Source: Candidatus Woesearchaeota archaeon
GTDB taxonomy: Archaea; Nanobdellota; Nanobdellia; Woesearchaeales; DSVV01
Assembly (NCBI GenBank): GCA_016205905.1
Contig: JACQSP010000007.1
Location: 1 to 19,467, forward strand
Direction: 5' to 3'
Length of the DNA stretch: 19,467 nucleotides
Part shown: positions 13,848 to 19,467 of the stretch, one piece after another
Position numbering within the stretch: position 1 is the stretch's first letter
Layout: every line of letters starts with the position of its first letter
The notes under the pieces: model-generated
What the model was told of the DNA's origin: nothing
Database searches by the model: none
What the model saw: only the letters and a program-made list of their open reading frames with translations
Made by a program: the position numbers and the translations under genes

Positions 13848-14417
13848 ATGGATAACAACAAGATAAGCAAAGAACATGTAATACTTGTCGACGAAAAAGA
13901 CAATGAACTTGGCACAGAGGAAAAACAAAAAGCTCATATAGAAGGAAAACTGCACAGAGCCTTTTCTGTTTTTATGTTTAATTCAAAGGGAGAACTTCTC
14001 ATTCAGCGAAGAGCATTAGACAAATATCATTCTGCTGGCTTGTGGACAAACACCTGCTGCAGCCATCCAAAACACGGCGAGGCAACAATAGACGCAGCGC
14101 ACAGAAGATTAAAAGAAGAGCTTAGGGTTGACTGTGAGCTAAAGGAAATTCATTCATTTATTTACAAAAAAGCATTTGAAAATGGTTTGACAGAGCACGA
14201 ATTTGATCATGTGTTTGTGGGGAAAGTTAATAGCACAAATCCTAACTTTATAATAAATCCAAATCCAAACGAAGTTGAAGAATGGAAATTTATTTCTCTT
14301 TATGAATTAAAAAAAGATCTGCAAAGATATCCAGACAGATATACTTATTGGTTCAAACTTTTAATTGAAAAGATTAATTTCTCTGATTATATTACTTCAT
14401 CACATAATTCTTTATAA
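13848..14417 (+). CDS. idi: Isopentenyl-diphosphate delta-isomerase, type 1
   Basis: This Nudix-fold enzyme interconverts isopentenyl and dimethylallyl diphosphate for isoprenoid (archaeal lipid) synthesis. The 189 residues show all family landmarks: KLHRAFSVFMFN (metal-binding His), WTNTCCSHP with the catalytic Cys, the degenerate Nudix box GEATIDAAHRRLKEEL, LTEHEFDHVF with the catalytic Glu, and NEVEEWKFIS. Many archaea use the unrelated type 2 enzyme, so type 1 here is a family-level note, also seen in halophiles and some DPANN genomes. A TATA-like AATATAATTTA lies 12-22 nt before the ATG. It follows mutL by 66 nt and precedes the methyltransferase by 23 nt. Confidence 0.93.
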   Translation: MDNNKISKEHVILVDEKDNELGTEEKQKAHIEGKLHRAFSVFMFNSKGELLIQRRALDKYHSAGLWTNTCCSHPKHGEATIDAAHRRLKEELRVDCELKEIHSFIYKKAFENGLTEHEFDHVFVGKVNSTNPNFIINPNPNEVEEWKFISLYELKKDLQRYPDRYTYWFKLLIEKINFSDYITSSHNSL

Positions 14418-14440
14418 ATCCTTTATTTGCTCTTTTAATC

Positions 14441-15271
14441 ATGGAAACATTAGAAGAACTAATCAAATATGTAAAACGAAATTATGCTGAAGGAACGTGG
14501 GAAGAATTTGTTAAATCGCGCCCGCCTGTTGTAAACTCAAATCCAGACAGGCTAGCAAAGGAATTTATTGAAGAAGGGCTTGCTAGAAGAACAAGATTGT
14601 TCAGGGAATATATTAAATTTACTTTTAAAAATTATGCCCTGCCAAAAATAGATGATATTTATGATGCAAGAATTTTATCATTGCCATGCGCAAATGGTGA
14701 GGAAGCATTTACCTTGGCTGTAACTGCTTTAGAAGCAGGATTACGGCATTTTAAAATTGAGGGAAGAGATATTAGTGAAGAACACATAAACCATGCATTG
14801 AGAGGAGAAACGTGGCTGCAAAAAAGAAGGATAGAACAACTTGCAGATTATATTGAAAAAGGATATTTCAGCTCAACAACTGCAAAATATCCAGACCCAA
14901 ATTTTTTTGTTGGAAGAGCTGTCCAAAATAAATGCGAGTTTTACGTGCACGATATATTAAGCCATGAAATACCAGATGGTTATGAGGTGACTTACTGCCT
15001 TAATCTGTTAATTCATTTAAGCGAAACAGGCAGAGATACTGCGTTATGGAACTTAACCAAAAACATGCGCCAAGGTGATTTGTTAATTCTGGACGAGCCA
15101 TACGAGGTTCCAGCTGCAATAAACGCATTAAACAGCCGAATGTACGGGCAGGTATACGAACAATTTGGCTGGAAAAAGGCGTTCAATGATTTTCTTGCAA
15201 ACATGGAAGCAAAAGAAGATTTGAAATTAAGAAAATTAGGAGAAGATAATGTTTATGAGAAGAGGATGTAG
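14441..15271 (+). CDS. CheR-like SAM-dependent methyltransferase
   Basis: The 276 residues match the CheR methyltransferase layout without a chemoreceptor-tethering domain. The N-terminus is helical (about 1-75). DARILSLPCANGEEAFTLAV corresponds to the CheR SAM-binding loop (usually CSTGEEPYS). FKIEGRDISEEHINHALRG matches the ATDIS...L..AR.G motif, and VTYCLNLLIHLSETGRD the CRNVLIYL motif. LRPGG is replaced by MRQGDLLILDE. No chemotaxis gene is nearby, so the substrate may be a small molecule or a protein other than a chemoreceptor. A TATA-like TTTATAAAT lies inside the end of idi, about 23 nt before the ATG, so the gene may have its own leaderless promoter within an apparent operon. Confidence 0.75.
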   Translation: METLEELIKYVKRNYAEGTWEEFVKSRPPVVNSNPDRLAKEFIEEGLARRTRLFREYIKFTFKNYALPKIDDIYDARILSLPCANGEEAFTLAVTALEAGLRHFKIEGRDISEEHINHALRGETWLQKRRIEQLADYIEKGYFSSTTAKYPDPNFFVGRAVQNKCEFYVHDILSHEIPDGYEVTYCLNLLIHLSETGRDTALWNLTKNMRQGDLLILDEPYEVPAAINALNSRMYGQVYEQFGWKKAFNDFLANMEAKEDLKLRKLGEDNVYEKRM

Positions 15272-15295
15272 CTTCTTCTGTAAATTCTATTTTGC

Positions 15296-15393
15296 ATATA
15301 TACTAAAATTCCTTGATTTTCGAACAAAAATCAAGGAATTTTGTATATACAAATGGAATTAGTTTGTTCGAAAACTAATTCCATTTAGTATAT
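15296..15393. repeat. Double perfect hairpin with complementary loops inside an outer inverted repeat
   Basis: Hairpin 1 is AAAATTCCTTGATTTT (15305-15320), loop CGAACA, and an exact 16-bp partner (15327-15342). Hairpin 2 is AAATGGAATTAGTTT (15351-15365), loop GTTCGA, and an exact 15-bp partner (15372-15386). The loops CGAAC and GTTCG are complementary. The outer bases ATATACTA (15298-15305) and TAGTATAT (15386-15393) also pair, and GTATATAC between the hairpins is palindromic. The element can form a four-way junction or one long foldback. It lies in the 253-nt gap between the CheR-like gene and the membrane-protein gene. Confidence 0.85.
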
Positions 15394-15424
15394 CATAAAA
15401 GATATTGGTTTCCTGACTAAAACA

Positions 15425-15521
15425 TTTATAAATTAAGCAGTATTCCCTTTCTTTATGTTGAGGGGATAGAGAGATAATAGAGAATAATAATTTTGAAATA
15501 ATTATAATAGTATAGGGTGAT
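15425..15521 (+). promoter_or_regulatory. Promoter, possible 4-codon leader ORF, and Shine-Dalgarno site
   Basis: TTTATAAAT (15425-15433) is a TATA box. An ATG 22 nt downstream (15455) begins a tiny frame, MLRG-stop (15455-15469). GGGTGAT (15515-15521) is complementary to the archaeal 16S rRNA 3' end and sits 3 nt before the ATG at 15525. This is the clearest leadered, Shine-Dalgarno-driven gene in the window. Confidence 0.5.
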
Positions 15522-15524
15522 ATC

Positions 15525-16040
15525 ATGGCAGAAGAAACTGGAATAGAGAAAACCATAGCAGGAGTAACAGTCGCAAAAGAAGAAACGCCAGAAGCATTGA
15601 GAGAACAAATTAAAACATTAGAAAAGAAGGTTAAATTATTTAATATTTATTCAAATATTGTTGCGCCAACACTTATAGCTTTAAGTATGGCTTTAGCAGT
15701 AGGATTAGTAATTTATCAAGGATTTGAAAAAAAACCTAATAAAATATATTCTATTTCAGAAGCATATGAAGGAAATAGTGATTTGGATGGTAATAAAGTT
15801 CCTGATTTAGTTTTAGAACAAAATGACGGAAGCCTAATTCCTTTTTTTGGTTATAAAAGTTACAAAAGAACGCGATATGTTAAATCTGACGATGTGTATC
15901 TATTAAATCCAAATCCTACAGTTGATTATAAATGTATTGACGATAAAATAGGTCAACTTAAAATTGGTAAGAGTTTAGAAGAGCAAGGTTTCGACCCAAC
16001 AGATGTTAAATGTGTTAAAGGCGGTAGTGATAGTAAGTAA
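15525..16040 (+). CDS. Single-pass membrane protein with a Ca-loop-like segment
   Basis: This 171-residue protein has not been assigned to a family. Residues 1-40 are acidic with a short coiled coil (ALREQIKTLEKKVKLF). A membrane segment (SNIVAPTLIALSMALAVGLVIY) follows. The remaining about 100 residues should lie outside. They contain NSDLDGNKVPDLVLEQNDGS, whose DxDGNxxxD spacing resembles the calcium loops of EF-hand/thrombospondin type-3 repeats. Two cysteines (YKCIDD, VKCVKG) near the end could form a disulfide. Translation probably starts through the GGGTGAT ribosome-binding site, unlike its leaderless neighbours. It converges with the winged-helix operon ending at 16077. Confidence 0.65.
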   Translation: MAEETGIEKTIAGVTVAKEETPEALREQIKTLEKKVKLFNIYSNIVAPTLIALSMALAVGLVIYQGFEKKPNKIYSISEAYEGNSDLDGNKVPDLVLEQNDGSLIPFFGYKSYKRTRYVKSDDVYLLNPNPTVDYKCIDDKIGQLKIGKSLEEQGFDPTDVKCVKGGSDSK

Positions 16041-16076
16041 TGAATAGAGAAAAACAATTGCTATAATTTTTTCTTT

Positions 16077-16445
16077 TTAGCTTTTCTTTCTTTTTTCCTT
16101 AACTTTATTTTTAACTGTAATCATTGGTTTTTCTTTTTCTCCGTATTCTTCTGCAACTTTTGCTATGCAGTCATTCATCATTTTTATTAAAAGTTGGCTA
16201 ATTCTGTTCTCTTTATCAATTCTGTAGAGTTGAGTATTCCCTATTTTTCTCGTCGGTTTTATTATTCTTTGGTTTAATAATTCGTTTATCACATTATAAG
16301 TTGTTGCCTTATTCAGATTATATTCTTCAATAATATCTGTTATAGCTACATCTAATGCATCACATTCTACAAAATATTCAAGTACTTTGTTTCTGGGGCT
16401 TTCACCTATTGCTTCTAAAAATGCGCTAGTCATTTGTTCCACCAA
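16077..16445 (-). CDS. Winged-helix transcription regulator
   Basis: This 122-residue protein has a helix-turn-helix (LDVAITDIIEEYNLNKATTY followed by NVINELLNQRIIKPTRKIG) and a wing ending NTQLYRIDKEN, as in TrmB/MarR-like archaeal regulators. The C-terminal tail is strongly basic (KVKEKRKKS). The longest frame starts with GTG at 16445, but the ATG at 16433 gives the compact overlap ATGACTAG with the stop of the upstream gene and may be the true start. Translational coupling with that gene is likely. Targets are unknown. Confidence 0.72.
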   Translation of the reverse strand: MVEQMTSAFLEAIGESPRNKVLEYFVECDALDVAITDIIEEYNLNKATTYNVINELLNQRIIKPTRKIGNTQLYRIDKENRISQLLIKMMNDCIAKVAEEYGEKEKPMITVKNKVKEKRKKS

Positions 16446-16713
16446 TCATTTCCTTTACTTCAAATATCCTCTTTGGATTTAAGCTGACGTGAAAATCATT
16501 TCCTTTATGCGTCTTTTTTTTCATCCTAACAATAAATCCTTCGTTCTCAAGCTTTTTCCATTCTTCATCTACAAGCTTTCTTAACTGTTTATCATGAATA
16601 TTTTTAAGTCGTTTAAATAACAAGTCTTCAGGAAAATGCGCATTTCCAATACTTTTTCTGTTAAACAACACTTTTAGTATGTTCCTTGTTTCGCCGCTTA
16701 TTCTTTCTTCCAT
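16426..16713 (-). CDS. Small winged-helix protein, first gene of a two-regulator operon
   Basis: The 95 residues form a probable winged helix: ISGETRNILKVLFNR starts helix 1, DKQLRKLVDEEWKKLENEGF is the recognition-type helix pair, and IVRMKKKTHKGNDFHVSLNP makes the wing. It ends with EVKEMIGGTND. The gene overlaps the second regulator. A TATA-like TTAAATATA lies about 18 nt before the ATG, and AGGTG stands 9 nt before it, so initiation may use a ribosome-binding site. DNA binding is inferred from the fold pattern. Confidence 0.6.
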   Translation of the reverse strand: MEERISGETRNILKVLFNRKSIGNAHFPEDLLFKRLKNIHDKQLRKLVDEEWKKLENEGFIVRMKKKTHKGNDFHVSLNPKRIFEVKEMIGGTND

Positions 16714-16904
16714 AGTTTATAACACCTAACTTATATTTAACACTTTCTATTTTTTTGTACTGTGAGTATGATATTTTGTACTTCTTGTTTCATCAGTCAT
16801 AAATTGGTATTGCCCTTTTTCCCGCAAATTTTTCGGTTTTTCTAAATTAGTTCAGTATACATTATTTATATTCACGTTTAGTTGATAGATTTACACCTTA
16901 ATAA

Positions 16905-16942
16905 AACCATCGCCAGATTTTCCGCAAGATTTCCGACGAGAA
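16905..16942 (+). repeat. R2 intergenic motif, copy B
   Basis: This 38-nt block matches 7967-8004 at 32 positions, including CCGCAA and TTTCCGACGAGAA at its right end. A partial relative, CCCGCAAATTTTTCGG, lies at about 16821-16836. The surrounding 16714-17080 gap holds no gene that I can support. Confidence 0.6.
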
Positions 16943-17013
16943 TCGAAAGAAATTTGGTTAGACCTTTCTGATTTTTTCACTTCAGATATGTCGTTTCAGT
17001 TCGTTCGCTATTC

Positions 17014-17052
17014 GTGGACTTTAACTAATTAGATACGAATATTAAAGTCCAC
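17014..17052. terminator. 11-bp hairpin after the membrane protease gene
   Basis: GTGGACTTTAA (17014-17024) pairs exactly with TTAAAGTCCAC (17042-17052). It begins about 30 nt past the stop codon of the minus-strand protease gene and is probably its 3'-end signal. No long T-run follows. Confidence 0.45.
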
Positions 17053-17080
17053 CACCATAAATAGGCTAAAACAAGAACTA

Positions 17081-17950
17081 CTACTGCTCTTTTAAACATC
17101 TCTCTAGAAACCCGCGTATGTTTGGTGAATACATAGCTGTGTTTGGTTTATTGCCTTTTTTAACCATAATTCCTCTAAGATAATTCCCTTGATAAACTGG
17201 GCCTCCGCTGGTGCCATTACCAATTTTTCCTTCTCCTAATTTAGCTTCATCCACAAATTGTGCAAATTCAAATGGAAGAAGATCATCAACAACCATTGTT
17301 GCTGTAGGAATTTGCATTTTAGAGACTTTTGGCAAATTATATCCATCACTATGAGGATAAAGATATGTTAATCCATTTTGTACTTCTGGAACATCTTCTG
17401 GAAGTGCAACCTTTCCAATATAAATAGGATAATAATTAGGCATTACTTTTAACAAAGCTAAATCCTGCCTTGGAGAAGCACAAACAATTTCCATATGTAT
17501 ATCTGGTTTTCCTTCTTTTCCTAATACCGCAGAATGAATAATCTCCTTTTTTGTAGTTACAACTGCATAAATCGGCGAATCTTTTTGTCCATGATAAAAT
17601 TCAGGAGATAATTCGTGATAAGACAACAAAACCCATTCTTGTGAGATAAAAGTACAACAACCTATGGAAAAATTGGTATAGTTACCAAAACTACAAACAT
17701 TTGTTTCACCAACATCATGGGATGTGGCCTTATTAGTTAAAATAGATTCAAGTGAAGCTCTCTCTTCTTGCGTTAAAGAATATTGTATATCAATAAGCTC
17801 AGGATAATGCCTAGACAATTCTGCTCTCACAGACATATCTTTTGTAAAATAGAACAATGGTGCAGAAATTACTAAAGTTATCACGCCTGCTAAACACCCT
17901 GCTGCAAGGGGCGACAAATCTTTTTTAGTAATCTCTTTTAGCTTCTCCAT
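17081..17950 (-). CDS. Membrane-anchored trypsin-fold serine protease
   Basis: This 289-residue protein has an N-terminal anchor (AAGCLAGVITLVISAPLFYF) and an outside protease domain. CTFISQEWVLLSYHELSP places the catalytic His, RQDLALLKVMP the Asp (DLALL is typical of the family), and IGNGTSGGPVYQGNYLRGIM the Ser in a TSGGPV motif. Four cysteines lie around residues 85-160 and could form disulfides outside the cell. There is no PDZ domain, so it is not a full HtrA/Deg protease. A TATA-like AATTATTA lies about 25 nt before the ATG. Apart from the catalytic core it differs from the protease at 10248-11006, which lacks the anchor. Confidence 0.82.
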   Translation of the reverse strand: MEKLKEITKKDLSPLAAGCLAGVITLVISAPLFYFTKDMSVRAELSRHYPELIDIQYSLTQEERASLESILTNKATSHDVGETNVCSFGNYTNFSIGCCTFISQEWVLLSYHELSPEFYHGQKDSPIYAVVTTKKEIIHSAVLGKEGKPDIHMEIVCASPRQDLALLKVMPNYYPIYIGKVALPEDVPEVQNGLTYLYPHSDGYNLPKVSKMQIPTATMVVDDLLPFEFAQFVDEAKLGEGKIGNGTSGGPVYQGNYLRGIMVKKGNKPNTAMYSPNIRGFLERCLKEQ

Positions 17951-18043
17951 AAAAACAGGGAATAGCGCTTACCTTTAATAATTTATGGTAAGTTCATCTA
18001 CGCTTTTTCTAATATTATCACAGTTTAAATTACTCAATACTTC

Positions 18044-19276
18044 TCAAACTTCACTAGAAACAACAAAGTACTCCTCAATAAACTTCTCAGCAATTTGTTT
18101 ATTGTGCAGGATAATTATATTCTCGTCATTTTTATTATCTCCTGCACCTGTTGGATTATAACTTCCAGTTATTACAACCTCGTCGTCAATAATAAAAACT
18201 TTGTGGTGCAGGTTGTAGGGATTTGAATCATAAGTTATGTCAATGCCAGCGTCAGTTAGTTTAAAATACTCGCTGTATTGGTTTGTATTCTGTTTTTTTT
18301 CGACGACACCACTTATTTCAATGCCTTGGCGTTGTTTTTCAATCAGCAAATCGCCGATTGCATCGCTGGTAAAGCTGAAGAGCATAAATCTTATGCTTTT
18401 ATTTGCCTGATTTAAGGCGTCAAGAACATGTTTTTCGCAATTATCTTCAGGGCAGAAATAATTTTCAATTGACAGATTATCTTCAGCAGATGTTATTTTT
18501 GGGTATTTCACCTTTTTTTGTTTTTCTTTCTCACCTTTACCAAAATAACCATTCCATAATTCATCGAATTCATCTTCATAATTTTCAGATAAGTAAGCTG
18601 AGGTTATCACGACGAGATTATTATTGTTTTTGTTATTGTCATTGAATGTAGGGTTAAATGAGCCTGTCGCAACAATTTTCCCGTCTACAACGCAAAATTT
18701 ATTGTGGCTGAGCTGGTTAGAGTTGTCCTGTTTTATGAAACCACTGAAATTGTTACCGCTAACACTCAAATTGCTGCCATCAAAACCCAATTCCTTGCCA
18801 TAACTTTCTTTTATCTCTTTATAATTATCATTGTCAACAACAATCTTCACGTCAACACCAGCACTAAACTGGTTATCCAATGCTTCAATTATTTCATAAA
18901 GGTCTAAATCAAACAATGCGCAGTGGACACTTTTCTCTGCTGAATTTATTAAATCTACCATAGCACCAGAGCAATTGTATCTCGGGCAGAAATAAACATT
19001 TGGCAAGGAAATATTTTCATAGACCAATTTATTTACAAGTTCATTTGGGTTTTCTTTATTTACGCCTTCATTTAAATTAGTATTAAAAAGATTTGTATTA
19101 AAAACAGTAAGCCCTGTAAGATTATTTATCCCACCAAGATTAGACTTTAAGAAGTACAGTAAACCAACAATTATCAGTAAAAATAGGAATTTTGCAAAGA
19201 TGCCTTTTAACATTCTCATTTTTAACATACCCCTTTTTAAGATTCCCCTCATATATCCCGTTATAGATATAGACAT
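18044..19276 (-). CDS. Membrane-anchored tandem PLD-domain protein
   Basis: The 410 residues comprise an N-terminal anchor (FAKFLFLLIIVGLLYFL), a Ser/Asn-rich linker and two phospholipase D-type half-domains. Each half opens with a Cys pair: NVYFCPRYNC near residue 95 and NYFCPEDNC near 270. Each carries an HKD motif: SHNKFCVVDGKIVATGSFN and LHHKVFIIDDEVVITGSYN. The second is followed by the usual NDEN motif. The two halves join into one active site in this family, which includes phospholipases and nucleases. With the catalytic part predicted outside the membrane, it could degrade external lipid or nucleic acid, but which is not determined. The start follows a TATA-like GATTTATTAA (19288-19297), with an R2-like motif just upstream. 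Confidence 0.85.
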   Translation of the reverse strand: MSISITGYMRGILKRGMLKMRMLKGIFAKFLFLLIIVGLLYFLKSNLGGINNLTGLTVFNTNLFNTNLNEGVNKENPNELVNKLVYENISLPNVYFCPRYNCSGAMVDLINSAEKSVHCALFDLDLYEIIEALDNQFSAGVDVKIVVDNDNYKEIKESYGKELGFDGSNLSVSGNNFSGFIKQDNSNQLSHNKFCVVDGKIVATGSFNPTFNDNNKNNNNLVVITSAYLSENYEDEFDELWNGYFGKGEKEKQKKVKYPKITSAEDNLSIENYFCPEDNCEKHVLDALNQANKSIRFMLFSFTSDAIGDLLIEKQRQGIEISGVVEKKQNTNQYSEYFKLTDAGIDITYDSNPYNLHHKVFIIDDEVVITGSYNPTGAGDNKNDENIIILHNKQIAEKFIEEYFVVSSEV

Positions 19277-19287
19277 AACAGCTATTC

Positions 19288-19330
19288 TTAATAAATCTTG
19301 TCGAGAATTTTTCGGAAGATTTGCGGAGTC
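19288..19330 (-). promoter_or_regulatory. R2-like motif and TATA box of the PLD gene
   Basis: On the minus strand, CCGCAAATCTTCCG and AATTCTCGAC are followed by GATTTATTAA, which ends 11 nt before the ATG. The same decamer follows the R2-like motif at 10208-10240. The arrangement suggests a regulatory or TFB-recognition element, but this is inferred from only two cases. Confidence 0.4.
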
Positions 19331-19380
19331 TACTTTTTTGTATTTAGTCAGCTAATTTCCCGTTTATTATTATTTTTATT

Positions 19381-19467
19381 CCGCTCCCAATCCGTTTGTG
19401 GGACGCAGTCCACGGTCACATGAATAAAAAGGTAAGAAGTTAGAGGTATAAGGTAAGAGGGAATGAC
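19381..19467 (-). repeat. R1 dispersed repeat, copy 4 (minus orientation, cut by window end)
   Basis: On the minus strand it reads ...CTTCTTACCTTTTTATTCAT, then GTGACCGTGGACTGCGTCCC, ACAAACGGATTGGGAGCGG, nearly matching copy 3. At the window edge, read on the plus strand, the stem starts with GGTAAGA, AGTTAGA, GGTATAA, GGTAAGA, i.e. 7-nt units. The rest lies beyond the window. Confidence 0.78.

Noticed and set aside
15359..15556. 65-codon minus-strand frame at 15359-15556
   Set aside because: It covers hairpin 2 of the cruciform element and the start of the next gene, and has no promoter or protein-like composition.
17081..17950. HtrA/Deg protease
   Set aside because: The catalytic motifs fit the trypsin fold, but no PDZ domain is present and the protein ends shortly after the Ser region.

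Overview
The window looks like archaeal DNA from a small-genome lineage. A DPANN-type archaeon (Woesearchaeota/Pacearchaeota-like) is my best guess, but it is an inference. The DNA is AT-rich. Most genes have a TATA-like box ending about 22-25 nt before the start codon and no ribosome-binding site, which is the leaderless archaeal layout. The single tRNA gene carries a textbook archaeal bulge-helix-bulge intron.

Layout. 1-2536: a MutS-family ATPase lacking the mismatch-recognition domain, flanked by two copies of a dispersed hairpin repeat (R1). 2537-3514: a tRNA-dihydrouridine synthase. 3595-5348: three membrane proteins of unknown role, one with a winged-helix-like N-terminus. 5466-7555 (minus): two exported lipoproteins, a Tat-type HAD-fold phosphatase and a thioredoxin-fold protein. 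7637-8252: a compact RNA region with an intron-bearing tRNA and, 109 nt away, a promoter/terminator-bounded segment resembling the antisense strand of that tRNA. 8253-9424: two convergent unknown genes. 9488-11592 (minus): a CAP-domain lipoprotein, a trypsin-fold protease and a transglutaminase-like protein. 11632-11868: the most complete R1 copy. 11973-15271: MutL, isopentenyl-diphosphate isomerase and a CheR-like methyltransferase. 15296-15393: a cruciform-forming double hairpin. 15525-16713: a membrane protein and two overlapping winged-helix regulators. 17081-19276 (minus): a membrane-anchored trypsin-fold protease and a membrane-anchored two-domain PLD protein. 19381-19467: another R1 copy, cut by the window end.

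Functional themes. Many products act at or outside the membrane: lipoproteins, CAP, protease and PLD, as expected of a cell that interacts with a host or scavenges. The two mismatch-repair-family genes (mutS-like, mutL) are about 10 kb apart, and each lies just downstream of an R1 copy. The thioredoxin and CAP lipoproteins share a nearly identical 81-nt promoter plus signal-peptide cassette although their mature domains are unrelated.

Best candidates for something undescribed: (1) the putative antisense RNA at 7856-7916, which could pair with the tRNA over 36 nt with only one non-pairing position, located in the anticodon; (2) the tRNA itself, with a serine-like body and an isoleucine (GAT) anticodon; (3) the R1 repeat family, whose stems are built of 7-8-nt units that differ between copies; (4) the shared promoter/signal-peptide cassette; (5) the four-way-junction element at 15296-15393.
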